A stretch of DNA of 64,000 nucleotides, taken from assembly GCA_032358165.1 (NCBI GenBank), contig JAALGY010000015.1, positions 2,294,001 to 2,358,000 on the forward strand, in the 5' to 3' direction. This document shows, in pieces, positions 37,235 to 51,083 of this stretch; positions within the stretch are counted from its first letter, which is position 1, and each line of letters begins with the position of its first letter. A model generated the notes under the pieces. The model saw only the letters and a program-made list of their open reading frames with translations. It had not been told where the DNA came from and did not search any database. The DNA is from Diplosphaera chodatii (Eukaryota > Chlorophyta > Trebouxiophyceae > Prasiolales > Stichococcaceae). Both the position numbers and the translations under genes were made by a program.

Positions 37235-40200
37235 ATGTCCCGCGAAAAGCACCTCATGGAAACAGGATCAGTGACGTCGAACAGGCTGGCAAACGAGGAG
37301 TCGCCATATCTGCTACAGCATGCGCACAACCCAGTTGACTGGTACCCATGGGGCCAGGAGGCTTTCGCCAAGGCCAAGCAAGAGAACAAGCCAATTTTCC
37401 TGTCCGTCGGCTACTCAACGTGAGATGGACGACCTGTAGTCTGCTGTTATGCTCCACACATTCCGTCGTCATCACGGTCTACATGGTGACAGCCACTTTG
37501 CTGGACAGGTGCCACTGGTGCCACGTGATGGAGCGGGAGAGCTTTGAGAACGACGCAATCGCAAAAGTCCTGAACGAGAACTTTGTATCGATCAAGGTCG
37601 ACCGTGAGGAGCGGTGCGGCTCTTGATGGTGTCTGGCTACAGTTTGGCCCTGTGAACCATGCCGCCTGCGGGATGACATGTCAGCTGACACCTGAGCTGC
37701 CTGCATCTGCAGGACGGATGTGGACCGCGTCTACGTGAGCGACTGCCTCATCTCACTGTACAGCAACATGCGCGCTGCTGCAAGTACTCGTCTGCATGCG
37801 CCCGAAAGGCAGAAAGACATGAAACCTCAGGCGCTCAAATAACTGCCCTGACTTCCCACACGCAGATGACTTACGTGCAAGCAACCAGTGGGGGTGGCGG
37901 ATGGCCCATGTCTGTGTTCCTGACGCCAGGTATGCATATTTAGTGTGATGAAGCAGCTACGAGTACGCATGCCACTCGTCAACCCAGTGGCCAAACCAAA
38001 GGGTTGCGTCGTGCAGACCTGCAGCCGTTCATGGGGGGCACCTACTTCCCGCCCCAGGACGCCTTTGGCCGTCCGGGCTTTGCAACGGTGCTGCAGCGCA
38101 TCTCGGAGGTGTGGCGCAGCAAGCAGTCCATGGTGGAGGAGCAGACCGCCGACGTCATGCGCCAGCTGGAGCAGCACACCAAGCCGCAGCGTGAGCAGCC
38201 TATGACCAGACCTGTTCATGTGTAGCTTGACACTGCAATGCTGTGCACACGCTGCGTGTATCTTCGCAACACTCCTTTGCTACATGGCAGCGGAACAGCG
38301 ATGTGCTGCAGCTACCACATCGCAAGACAGCCACATGTACAACCGAGATGCAAGGCGTGTGACACGTGATGCAGGGTTCCAGGGCGAGATCACAGACCAG
38401 ACTGCTTTGGCGGCACTGGACAGCTGCGCACACATGCTGGGCCGCCGCTTTGACTCGCAGCAGGGTGGCTTTGGCAAGGCGCCCAAGTTCCCGCGCCCTG
38501 CGGAGATCAATGCGCTGCTGCACGACCACCTGCGGTCCGAGTCTGCATCCCCAGGTGCTCTCTTGTGAACCGCCCATTGATCCATGCCATTACCCTGCAG
38601 CATTGGTACGGCCACTTTAGACACACAGTTGGAGTGCTGATGGCACGGTATGCTGCCGGGGAATGTGCAGACCGCAGCCTGCAAATGGCGCTGTTTAGCC
38701 TGCGCAAGATGGCGGGTGGCGGCATGTACGACCACGTTGGTGCGTGAGATGATGGTACCCGCCCAACTCTGCAGTGACACTGTCATCCATGCTGGTCTGC
38801 TTGTCAACTCTACACACCTTGTTGTTTGCCTTCTGCAGGAGGAGGCTTTCACCGGTACAGTGTCGATGAGTTTTGGCACATCCCTCACTTTGAAAAGGTA
38901 CATGACTGAATGTTCGACCTCAGAATCGAAGCGTCGATGAAACTGCATTAGCCCTGTCATTGGCCATTTCGACCCAACAGCAGCTGTGGCCGTGCAGATG
39001 ACATATGACAATCCGCAGCTGGCCAACAGTTACCTCGCGGCCTTCCAGGCAAGCAGCAGTCGCGGCAGGAGTATTTCCTATCATACAATGCGTTGTCAGA
39101 CTGCAGTCTGTGGACATTGGCTCAACAGGCAGTGTGTCAACCATGCAGCTGCTTCATCTGCAGATCACGAATGACCCGCAGTACGCGTGGGTGGCCCGCG
39201 GCATCCTGGACTATGTGATGCGGGACATGACGCATCCCGAGGGCGGCATCTTCTCAGCAGAGGTGCGAGTCGTGCCACACGCTGCAGTCTGTGCCGCCAG
39301 CTCACAGAGCATCATGTTTGCAGCATGTGCTCTACCTCTATCTTTGCTGAGCTTCTATTCTGGGGTCTCATGTCGGGTAGGACGCGGACAGCCTGGACCC
39401 TGAAACAAACACCAAGAAGGAGGGCGCCTTCTACATTTGGTGCGGCTTCATACTGTCTAGTCACATTGCCCCTGTCCGCCTGCACCATCGCATGGGAATG
39501 TCGTGGCGCCATGACGGCATGTAGGTTGTTGTTTCTGCCATTGTGGCGAAACTCGGGTTGCATCGAGGGTGCTGCCTGTGCAGGACCGAGGCAGAGGTTG
39601 ACGAGGTGCTGGGGCCGCAGCGTGCGGCGGTCTTCAAGCCACACTACCGTGTCAAGGTGCAGACATCTGCATTCTCTTGTTGGGTGCATCCTGACTGGCT
39701 TGTATGCGCAAAAAGCTATATACGATGCAGAGAGCCTCAGCCTGTGTAGACGTGTTAACACTGCCGGCAAACATGTTGCTAAGCATCAACACTCGAAACA
39801 GGCGATGCACTTGTTTGCTGCCCCTCCTGTACAGGCACGTGGCAATGCAGACATGTCACGGCGCAGCGACCCGCACCACGAGTTCAGCGGCCTCAACTGC
39901 CTGATCGAGGTGCAGACGGTGGAGCAGACAGCAGCTGCAACCGGTGAGTGGTGCGAGCGCTTTGATGTGCTACCAGCCAGCAACAGCCATTGCGCTGCTT
40001 CCTAGGCCAGTGGCAGAGGAAAGGAGTCTGTCATGAACGCATGGTGGCCATGCCCCAGCGACGCTGAGCAGCACGGCCACCATGCATCAAAACACCGGGA
40101 GAGTTGCAGCAGCTGCATGCGCTGCTTGCCTTTGCAGGCAAGTCAGCAGCGGAGGTGGAGGCGATGCTGGCAGAGAGTCGCAGGCTGCTGCATGAGCGCC

Positions 40201-42631
40201 GCGCCAAGCGGCCCCGTCCCCATCTAGACGACAAGGTGCTCCTTCTTGCTCCGTAGCATCTTGGCAGGTCCTGCCACACCACATGTTCACACACAGGTGA
40301 AGCCCCTGGGCCACAAGCTGATTCCTCATCCGACATCTTTGCCTGTGCTGTGTGCGGACATGCTGTGCAGGGGTCGTGTGGCACAGGAGCTGGTGGCAGC
40401 GGTCCAACGGCAGCTTGCACACACTGCAGGTCGTCACGGCCTGGAATGGCCTCGCAATCAGCGCCTTTGCCAATGCTTCGCGCATCCTGGCCTCAGAGCG
40501 CGCCCACGCAGAGCCGCGCTTCCCGGTGGAGGGGCGGCCGGCGGCTGACTACCTGCAGGCCGCACAGAAGGTGCTTGCTCTTGGCACAAGGTGGCAAGCC
40601 GTCACAGTGGGTTACACATGGACAGGTTCCTCACATAGTGGCTGGCACGTCAAGATTGGTGCTGTCGCATGTGTCTCAGTTGCTCCCTCACACGTACTAT
40701 GTGCTGCGTCATTTGACAGCTTGTGTCACCAGCATAGGCAGCGCAGTTTGTGCGGGACAAGCTGTGGGACCCAACGACATGCCGCCTGCGGCGCAGCTTC
40801 CGGCTGGGGCCCTCGGCTGCAGCAGGCTATGCCGACGACTATGCATACCTCATCTCCGGGCTGCTGGACTTGTATCAGGTGATCCATCTGCATATTAGAG
40901 CTTGCATTGGGCACGGGTTGCGAAGGGGTTGATAGAGACACAGAGACCCCCTAACCACCGCCAATGTGTGTAGTCAATGGCTGTGATCTGCCACCCCGAC
41001 GTCTGATGGGGGATCAAATGCTCCCTGTTGCAGGCGAATGGTGACGTGCAGTGGCTGCAGTGGGCGTACCAGCTGCAGGGTGCGATGGACGAGCTGTTCT
41101 GGGATGACGTGGGCGGTGAGCTGCTGTGACATTGGCGGTTTAGGGTTTAGGGTTTAGGCCCACGGCCCGTGCAGCTGCATGCCCCCAGCCAGCCTGGCAA
41201 ACGACAGTAACGTCCATGCGCCTGCATGGTCTGCTGGCTGCCGTGCAGGCGGCTACTTCAGCACCACGGGCGAGGACCCGAGTGTGTTGCTGCGCATGAA
41301 AGAGGTGTGCTGCGTTGCTGTTGTTTGTGCAACCTTCTGCCCGTCATGCTCAGGGCATTTGTGAGGCTGGTCCAGACCACAGCTTGTCACAGCTCCTCAG
41401 CATCCGCACTCGCATGTGCGCACATGACGCAGCACAAGAAAGGCGGGGAACTCGAATGCTGCAGGAGTATGATGGGGCAGAGCCAGCGGCTTCCTCCATC
41501 GCGGCAGCCAATCTGTTCCGGCTTGCAGCCCTCTCTTCGTCAGAGGCTGGTCAGCGGTAGGCTCCACCTGTTGGAAGCCGCTTTCCTTAATTTAGATACA
41601 CTAAGGCTGTTTTTGCCAGCGGCGCCCCAGCACATGTCACACTCTCGCGCCAAGTATGACCCGTGTCACCTGACTGCTCAGCAGCTGGTCCTTCCTAGGT
41701 ATTCGGAGCGCGGCCGGCAGACGACGTCGGCATTCGCGGGGCAGCTGGAGCAGCTGGCGCTGGCGATGCCGCAGATGTGCTGTGCGATGTACGTGCAGGC
41801 CGCCGGCCACCTGCGCCAGGTGTGCCTGCAGCACCGCAAAGGTCGAAGCTGGAGGTCACCGCACCAATGTACGCACCGTCACCCTCTGCTCTCCCTGAGT
41901 CCTGTATGCTATGCACCGCGAGCATGTCCAAGGGTCCGCGGTGGTGGCTGCAGGTGGTCATTGCGGGGGCGCGGGGCGACGCGGCCACCGAGGCACTCAT
42001 CCAAGCGGCGCACAGCGTGTTCGCTCCAGACAAGGCAAGATGTAGCTGGACCTCGTTGCTGGGTTTGCAGATAGCTCACAATGATCATGCATGTGCCTGC
42101 CCAACATGTGGCACAACTGGCACTCGCATCTACTGACTGCCAAACGCAGGTGATCATCAGCATTGACCCCACACAGCAGCAGGAGATGGACTATTGGAAG
42201 CAGCACAACCCAGAGGCTTACTCGATGGTCGAGGGCGCTGCTGAAAAGCTGAAGGACAGGTGTGAAGTGCGACTGTTTAAAATCTTTTGAAGGCAGACAT
42301 GCTGTGTGAATGACAGCTGGGTGAACCTGCACTTGAACTGTCTCATGCAGTTGCCAGCAGATGCGCATGTTGCCTCACGTTGCAGAACATCGTGGTGGAG
42401 AGGTGATCAACAGATATTTGCATACACACGCATTGCAAGGCAAAGCCCATTGGTGGTCTCCGCAGGCCGGCGGCTTTTGTGTGCCAAAACTTCACCTGCC
42501 AGGCGCCGACCTCTGATCCGGCCAAGGTGCGCGAGCTGCTGCAGCAGAGCCGCACAGTGCCACCAGCTGGCGGGCCAGGTGTGGGTGATGCTCGTCTACA
42601 AGAGGTGGACATCAGCAGCCTGATCAAGTGA
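37235..42631 (+). CDS. SPATA20: SPATA20/YyaL-type thioredoxin-like (DUF255) protein
   Basis: A highly conserved protein with an N-terminal thioredoxin fold (DUF255) joined to an alpha/alpha-barrel like that of N-acylglucosamine epimerases; its reaction is unknown. I placed 23 exons: 37235-37419, 37509-37613, 37713-37734, 37866-37929, 38017-38190, 38375-38554, 38671-38739, 38839-38897, 38998-39048, 39164-39262, 39381-39439, 39584-39656, 39835-39943, 40138-40235, 40430-40570, 40747-40878, 41034-41115, 41249-41304, 41465-41556, 41699-41819, 41954-42034, 42150-42259 and 42466-42631, exactly 775 residues in frame. Motifs: [35 protein letters not shown] (redox CxxC), [53 protein letters not shown] and [12 protein letters not shown]. 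Exon 3 is only 22 bases. Introns 9 and 21 are GC-AG. Intron 17 carries TTTAGGG repeats. Confidence 0.97.
41138..41158 (+). repeat. Interstitial telomere-type repeat (TTTAGGG, about 3 units)
   Basis: A GG-TTTAGGG-TTTAGGG-TTTAGG tract in intron 17 of the SPATA20 gene. TTTAGGG is the plant-type telomere unit also used by many trebouxiophytes. It is far from a chromosome end in gene context. Confidence 0.85.
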
Positions 42632-43024
42632 CTGGGCCGGGCAAGCAATGAAGGGGTAGTGAGCGGCAATCCAGGGGGCTGTAGCAGGATGGTTTTGTAG
42701 CAGATGTGCCTGTACAGTAGACGCTTGAGCGATTATGAGAGTACGTGCTAGTGTACCTCATGACAGATGGCAGGTTGAAGGCTTTAGCTAGAGCGACTTG
42801 CCAACTAGGACTTTGCACATGGAATGTCTGCCGCCCGGTCCGCCAGTTCCTCCGCCGCTTGCACTGATCAGAGAGTCCTCATCTGCCAAAAAGTCTAGCA
42901 TGCAGAGTCGCAACGGCCTCACTCACTTGAGGTTGTTCAGGCCTTGCAAACGCCGAATGATCCACGACACACTGTGAGGTGATCAGCAGGATATCGCACA
43001 GTTGTACCCCGTGACGATCGGAGG
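42632..43024. other. Intergenic between tandem SPATA20 and eIF4B genes
   Basis: 393 bases holding the SPATA20 3' UTR and eIF4B upstream region. No coding segment was found. Confidence 0.45.
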
Positions 43025-46000
43025 ATGGCGTCGGCACCGGCCCCTGGTGTGCCCAAGATCCACCCTCCCTGCTTCACGTCCTGGCGACATATCGTCTGCA
43101 AGTGTCCAGTGCCATGCATCTGGTCTAAGAGGGCAAGTGGGGTCATGGCGGATGATCTGTTGGATGGGGAGGGGTGCATGAAGGCTCGTCCTGTCCTACA
43201 ACCGCAGTGCCGGGGCAGCCCGGCGGCCGCAAGAAGAAGGAGAAGGTGTCCATGCACATCACGGAGTTCCTGAAGCCCGCTCCCTCATCCGCCATGAGCT
43301 GGGCTGATGAGCTGGATGTGACGGAAAGCGGCGCCAGCGGCGCAGATTGTGAGTGGCACCTGGCACCCTGTCCAAATGCGCGCTACCTCTGCCCTGAGAA
43401 GGATTTTGCATCGCTGGAGCAGACACGGGCGTCAAGGTCTGCGTCAGGACTGTCCCTGGTCATCACTTGTTCTCATGCCAGGCCCAGCAAACGGACATGG
43501 TTGGTGTAGCAGATCTTCGTTATCGCTTCTGTCCCTGACTTGGGCCGGCTCTGCAGTGCCTGCGCTGCCGGACGTGCCGGAGGTGGTGGGCAGCCTGGGG
43601 AAGTCGCCGCCGGGCATGGGCATGCGGCTGCCGACGGCGCCGGGGGCGCGCTCCCCCACCGCGGCACGCTCGCCCCCCTCCTACGGCCGCGGCGGCGGCA
43701 GCGGCGGCAGCGGCGGCGGCGGCTTCCCTGCAGCCGGCGGCCCCAGCCGCGCGCTGCCGACGCAGCCCCCGTTCAAGGCGTTCATCGGCAACCTGCCGCA
43801 CGCTGCCGAGGACCGCGACATCGCTGAGCTGTTCAGCGACCTGCAGGTGTCTGGCCCGTGCTATCAACAGCCCTGCGTTTCTTACTTGCCTTGAATCCGT
43901 CTTGCTCGTTGTTTGCTCTCTCTATTTGCTAACGTGTGAACAGTGTGGGGAGTATCTCTACATGCATACACACGATATAGTTGCAAGCTGCACCTGAGGG
44001 CTTCTGAAAACTTGTGCAGATTCAGGTGCTGATGCATGCTGACGCATATTGTCACGTCAACAGGTCCAGGATGTCCTGCTGTTGCGGCACCGGGACACAG
44101 GCAACCCGAAGGGTGCCTTCGTTGAGTTTGCAACTTCCGGCGAGGTCGCAGCGGCTGTTGAGCGCAATGGCATGGTGCGCTCTGCGGCTGTCGGCAGCGC
44201 GTGGCAAATGCGTGATGCATCGTGTGCTCAGACACTGACTTTGCATATCGTGTTCTTTCGCAACCTCGCACATCTCGCACTTGATCGTGTGCAGGAGCTG
44301 ATGGGCCGCAGCCTGCGCATCGACATTGCAAAGGCAAAGCCAGAGGGCCGCAGTGAGTACTGCTGCGAGCGTACCCAGCTAGGGTTCAGGGTTTGGGTTT
44401 GTAAGCGTACGCAGCTTCGATGCCTGCGACCTGGTGCTGAAGTGCTGTACAACACCGCAGCAGCCGCGTGGACGTGCATGTGGGCAATGTTGATGCTCAG
44501 GTGGCGGCTTTGGTGGTGGCTTTGGGGGCGGTCACGGGGATCGGGACCGCCACAGGGACAGGGACAGCGGCTACGGTGGGTCATGATTGAAGCTACACAG
44601 GGGCTGATTGCTCGCTGCTCACATGCGCATACTACCGCGAACAAGCGCAACAGCCTTTCGCATCAGACTGATGTCAACAAGCACCTGTAGGGTTTGGTGG
44701 CGGCCGCTTTGATGATGAGCCGGCGGGCGGCGCCCGCTGGCGGGGCGGCGGCGGCGGCGGCGGCCCCACCTCTCCCACCGCTGCCGGCGGCGCGGCCCCA
44801 GCCCCCGGGGAGCGTCAGAGCCTGACGGTGCGGAGTGCCAGTCGGACTGTACCAAACAGCAGATCCCTGGCTTGCCTGTCTGACCAGAGCGGGCGCAGTG
44901 TAGCAGTTGCTGAAATGCAGCGTGGCTACTCAGGTTGCACTTGACTGTGTGTGTCGAGCCTGCGGCTAGGTGCGCCCCACTGAGCCGAAGGGGCCCAAGT
45001 CCAACCCCTTTGGCAACGCCAAGCCGGTGGACGTCAGCGCGCGGCTGAAGGAGCTGGAGGAGCGCGACACCGCCCGCAAGGTGGGTTCCGCCTCCCTGCT
45101 CGCAAAAACTGCCATTCCCAAGGTATCTCTGGTCCAGCCTGTCAAACACAGGCGTTGAGGCTGTCCACCTATGTGCACTGCCATTTCGGCTCACTGCATG
45201 GCAACAGCCCGAGGATCCCTGTCATGCTCGGCTGTGGCTAGCGACGTGGAAGTGGCAATGCACCACCTCGTGTCAGACTGCTAGCTTGAAAGCATGGCGC
45301 AATCTGTGTGCCCTGCAATGTGCACATTGTCATCCAGCGGCAAGTTGAGCAGGCAGAGACGACAGTCATCGCGCTCTACACAGGCGGAGGAGGCAGCAGC
45401 GAGGCAGGCAGAGGCAGCCGCGGCCAAGCAGGCGTCCGCCGGCGCCGCCAAGCCCCCTTCCGGCGGCTCGGCAGCAGGCGGCGCCGGCCCCCAGCCCTCG
45501 ACGCCAAAGTCGCCAACAGCAGCCCCCCCTGCAGGTGCCCGCAAGGCTGAAGGTAGCGCATACGAACACCTCCTGAATTCGCAGACCCGCGTACTCTACC
45601 TACCGTGCTGACAAGCTAGAACGTCACCTCTCACGCCACATATGCGTTTGCCATGCGAACTGTGCAGGGGCACCAGCACAGAAGGCTCCGGCGGCGGCGC
45701 CCGTGGACGGGGCCGAGCAGCCCGCGGCCCCGCCGCCCAAGGCGTGGGGCGCCATCCCAGCAGCGCCCGCCGTCAGCCTTGCCGACCCAGCTGCCGCTGC
45801 CGAGGTCGCGGAGTTCCCGCAGCAGGTGGCTCCCTCCGCTGTGCGCCCTGCGCTGTGAAGCACGTCCAGGAGGACTGGTGTCAGGCTTCTGTTGCATCAA
45901 TTCACTCTCCAAATTTGGCATGTTCGAGCGGACCATATGCTTGTGCTGAAGTCTTGTGTGGGTTTCCAGCAGCCACCTCCAGCGCCTGCTGCATCAGCAG

Positions 46001-46888
46001 CGCCTGCGGATGTGGCGGCTGGCGGCAGGGGCGATGGCCGCGGGCGGCGGGGAGGGCGCGGCGACGCGGGCCGCTTTGGCGGCCGGGGCGAGGGGCGCTT
46101 CGGGGGCCGCGGCGGCCGGGGCGACGGCCGCGGGCGCGGCTACGGCCCACCAGGCGACTGGTGCACACCCACTTACCTCTTGGTTTATGGCCCTGTGCTT
46201 GAGCTCGAGTTGTGCCTGGGGTCACTGCTGCAGGCACTGACTCACTCGGCAGTGCCAGTCGGAACAGCCTCTCGCTGCCAAAACTACCTTACAGGCATGA
46301 TGCAGCACTGTGTCTGTGCGGTGGTGCCCTTCAAAGGTCGGCCTGCATTCCGCAGGGCGCCGCGCGGCGGGCGTGGCGAGCGCGGGCGGGGTCGCGGCGG
46401 CCGTGGCGGCGGGCGCTTCCCGCCGGGCGAGGGCGGAGACGCCCCGGGACAGGGCGGCATGCAGCCGGCAGGGGACAGCGAGTGGTGCGTTCATCAGCTA
46501 AACCGACTCAACAAGCATGTCTTGATTGTGAGGACCTATCGCCGCAGACTTTGTTGATGGCATGCCAGTACTGTCTGTGGGTGTGAGCACATGCACGTCG
46601 CTTGCTTGGCGCTCCATACATATCTTCAACGTGGCACCTACTGCTTGCAGGTCAGAGCAAAGCAACAGGCGCAGGGCCGCCTCAGCCGGGCGTGGCGGCC
46701 GGGGCGGCGGGGGCCGCATGCCGCCCCCACAGCCAGCCCCCGGCACCGAGCCCAACGGCTCAGCAGGGGGCGCCGCAGCAACGTCGGCAGCGCAGCGGCC
46801 AGAGGCAGCGCGGGAGCCCACGCACGCTGCCGGCTCCCAGGCTCAGTCCCGCAATGTGTTTGACCTCCTGGACGCAGCCGATGCCTAA
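43025..46888 (+). CDS. EIF4B: Translation initiation factor eIF4B (RRM type)
   Basis: Stimulates the eIF4A helicase during mRNA scanning. Thirteen exons: 43025-43046, 43208-43348, 43557-43846, 44064-44174, 44295-44352, 44501-44575, 44691-44827, 44970-45080, 45384-45534, 45668-45825, 45970-46160, 46356-46484 and 46651-46888, giving 603 residues. The N-terminus has KKKEKVSMHITEFLKP and MSWADELD, as in animal eIF4B. The RRM follows: PPFKAFIGNLPHAAEDRDI (RNP2), GAFVEFATSGEVAAAVERN (RNP1) and GRSLRIDIAKAKPEG. Then a Gly/Arg/Asp-rich region (GDRDRHRDRDSGYG), NPFGNAKPVDVSARLKELEE, an Ala-rich helix and a long RGG-rich tail ending RNVFDLLDAADA. Exon 1 is a 22-base start exon joined to VPGQPGG; that junction is the least certain. 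Confidence 0.94.
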
Positions 46889-47472
46889 GCAGCGCTGGCA
46901 GCCTGCATGAGTGTCCGCAACCAGTCACAGGTCCGCACATCAGCCCAGAACTCAGCTGCACGCTGTGGCTTCTGTTCCATTTGCCAGCATCTTTGGTCGG
47001 CGTGCCAACCCTGGCATCTCATGAGAGTTCGAGCACCACAGAAGAGTAGCAGCATCAGCAGCGTCTTGGGTTCGCGTGCTTCCGGAAGTTGTAGTGGGAT
47101 CGACAGTCGTTCAACACGAAGCTTCAGATGCGATACGACATGCTCTGGATGAAGCCGCTGCTTTCCTGCAGAGCCTAGAAGCAGTTAACCTAATGTTGTC
47201 TGATCGCCACACAACTTTCAAAACGCTGATCACACTTCCAGAATGCAACGGGTGGGGTTCACATCATGTAAGCTCTGATGTCCCCGGATAAGTACTGCAA
47301 TGCACCCACACAGCCTGGCCTGACACACACCGTCTAGTGGAGTGCCCGTGGTGGATGGTACGACAGCAAAGCGCTGCAACTCTCTGTTGGGCCATACTGC
47401 AACGACCTTAAGTCCCTCAGCTGGCAGCCATCGTGCGCAAAATTCCCACCAACTGCAGCCAGTTGTATCAGC
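46889..47472. other. Intergenic between convergent eIF4B and POR genes
   Basis: 584 bases with both 3' UTRs. A TGTAA motif near 47265 could serve eIF4B, but it is 377 bases from the stop. Nothing else was recognised. Confidence 0.4.
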
Positions 47473-50067
<2,595 letters not shown>

Positions 50068-51083
50068 CTGCGCGAACAGAGCAGCAGTCGGTGCTAGGAG
50101 AGCTGCAGAAAGCCGAGCCTCCTAGAGTACCATGCGGCGCGCATATCATCTTGGTGCCGGATGCCACCCGCTGCCGAGATACATAGGGATTGACGCACAC
50201 CTCTGCTCACTACGTGGGAACGCCTTCAAGACCGGAAAACGCAGTTGGCTTCCCAATCTGCAAGCAAAGTCAGGGGCTGGGTGTACACGCTCCCAAGCGA
50301 GCTTTGCAACAGCAAGCATCTTGCCGACATCAACCGCGTAACAAAGGTCATGGTGTGGATCAATGCAGCCCCATGATATCTGGTGCTTAATCGGGCATGG
50401 GAGCCTACCGTGAGGACCTTCCGAAAGACTGGTGCTCGACGGCGCAGTTTTCAGAACACCGTCACGCTTGCGGTGTGATGACTGTGTTGCGCCAATCAGC
50501 AGGAAATACACGTCGCACGATAGCTGTCTGTTTGTGTCCTGTATCTGCTCTGATGGGCTCACAATGCGCAGCGCCAAACTCGTCTCAAAATGATTGCTCT
50601 CTCTCTATCCATTTCAGGGGGCCTAGGCATGGGCTTCGGCAAATCTGCCGGGACGGCCCTGGCGTTCTGCTGAGCTGGACTCCCGGGGTATGTAACCACA
50701 TGCCACAGCATCATTGGCTCAGATCCCGACTTGCATCCTGCATCTTGGACACCTTCAGGCAGGTGGTTGTGCGCAAGCATTCCGTCTACCAGCCGTTATA
50801 AAGTGGCTGGCAAGGTTGAAGCATCTTGAGCAGGAATCGTGAAGCAGCATGCGGTTGCATGCGCAGCGGCGAACAAACCGATTGCATCTCGAGGAGCATA
50901 CTAAGACAACATTCCATTGGATCGAGCGATAATATTCTGATCAACAATCAACGGATCGGCTGCTCAGCATGGGACTGGGTGCAAGGGTGCGGCAACGGGC
51001 GCTGTTGGAGTGCATAGTGTGTGACAATACATACATGACCGACCGGACCACGTAAAGCAGACAGCCGATATGTGTGCGTGCAG
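50068..51083. other. Intergenic, divergent POR / UDP-sugar pyrophosphorylase spacer
   Basis: About 1 kb upstream of both genes. It must also contain the unresolved first coding exon of the pyrophosphorylase; no ATG segment joined cleanly in phase to the exon at 51084. No RNA gene was recognised. Confidence 0.45.

Noticed and set aside
44381..44402. Second telomere-like stretch in an eIF4B intron
   Set aside because: Units are irregular (AGGGTTCAGGGTTTGGG) and no two adjacent copies match TTTAGGG.
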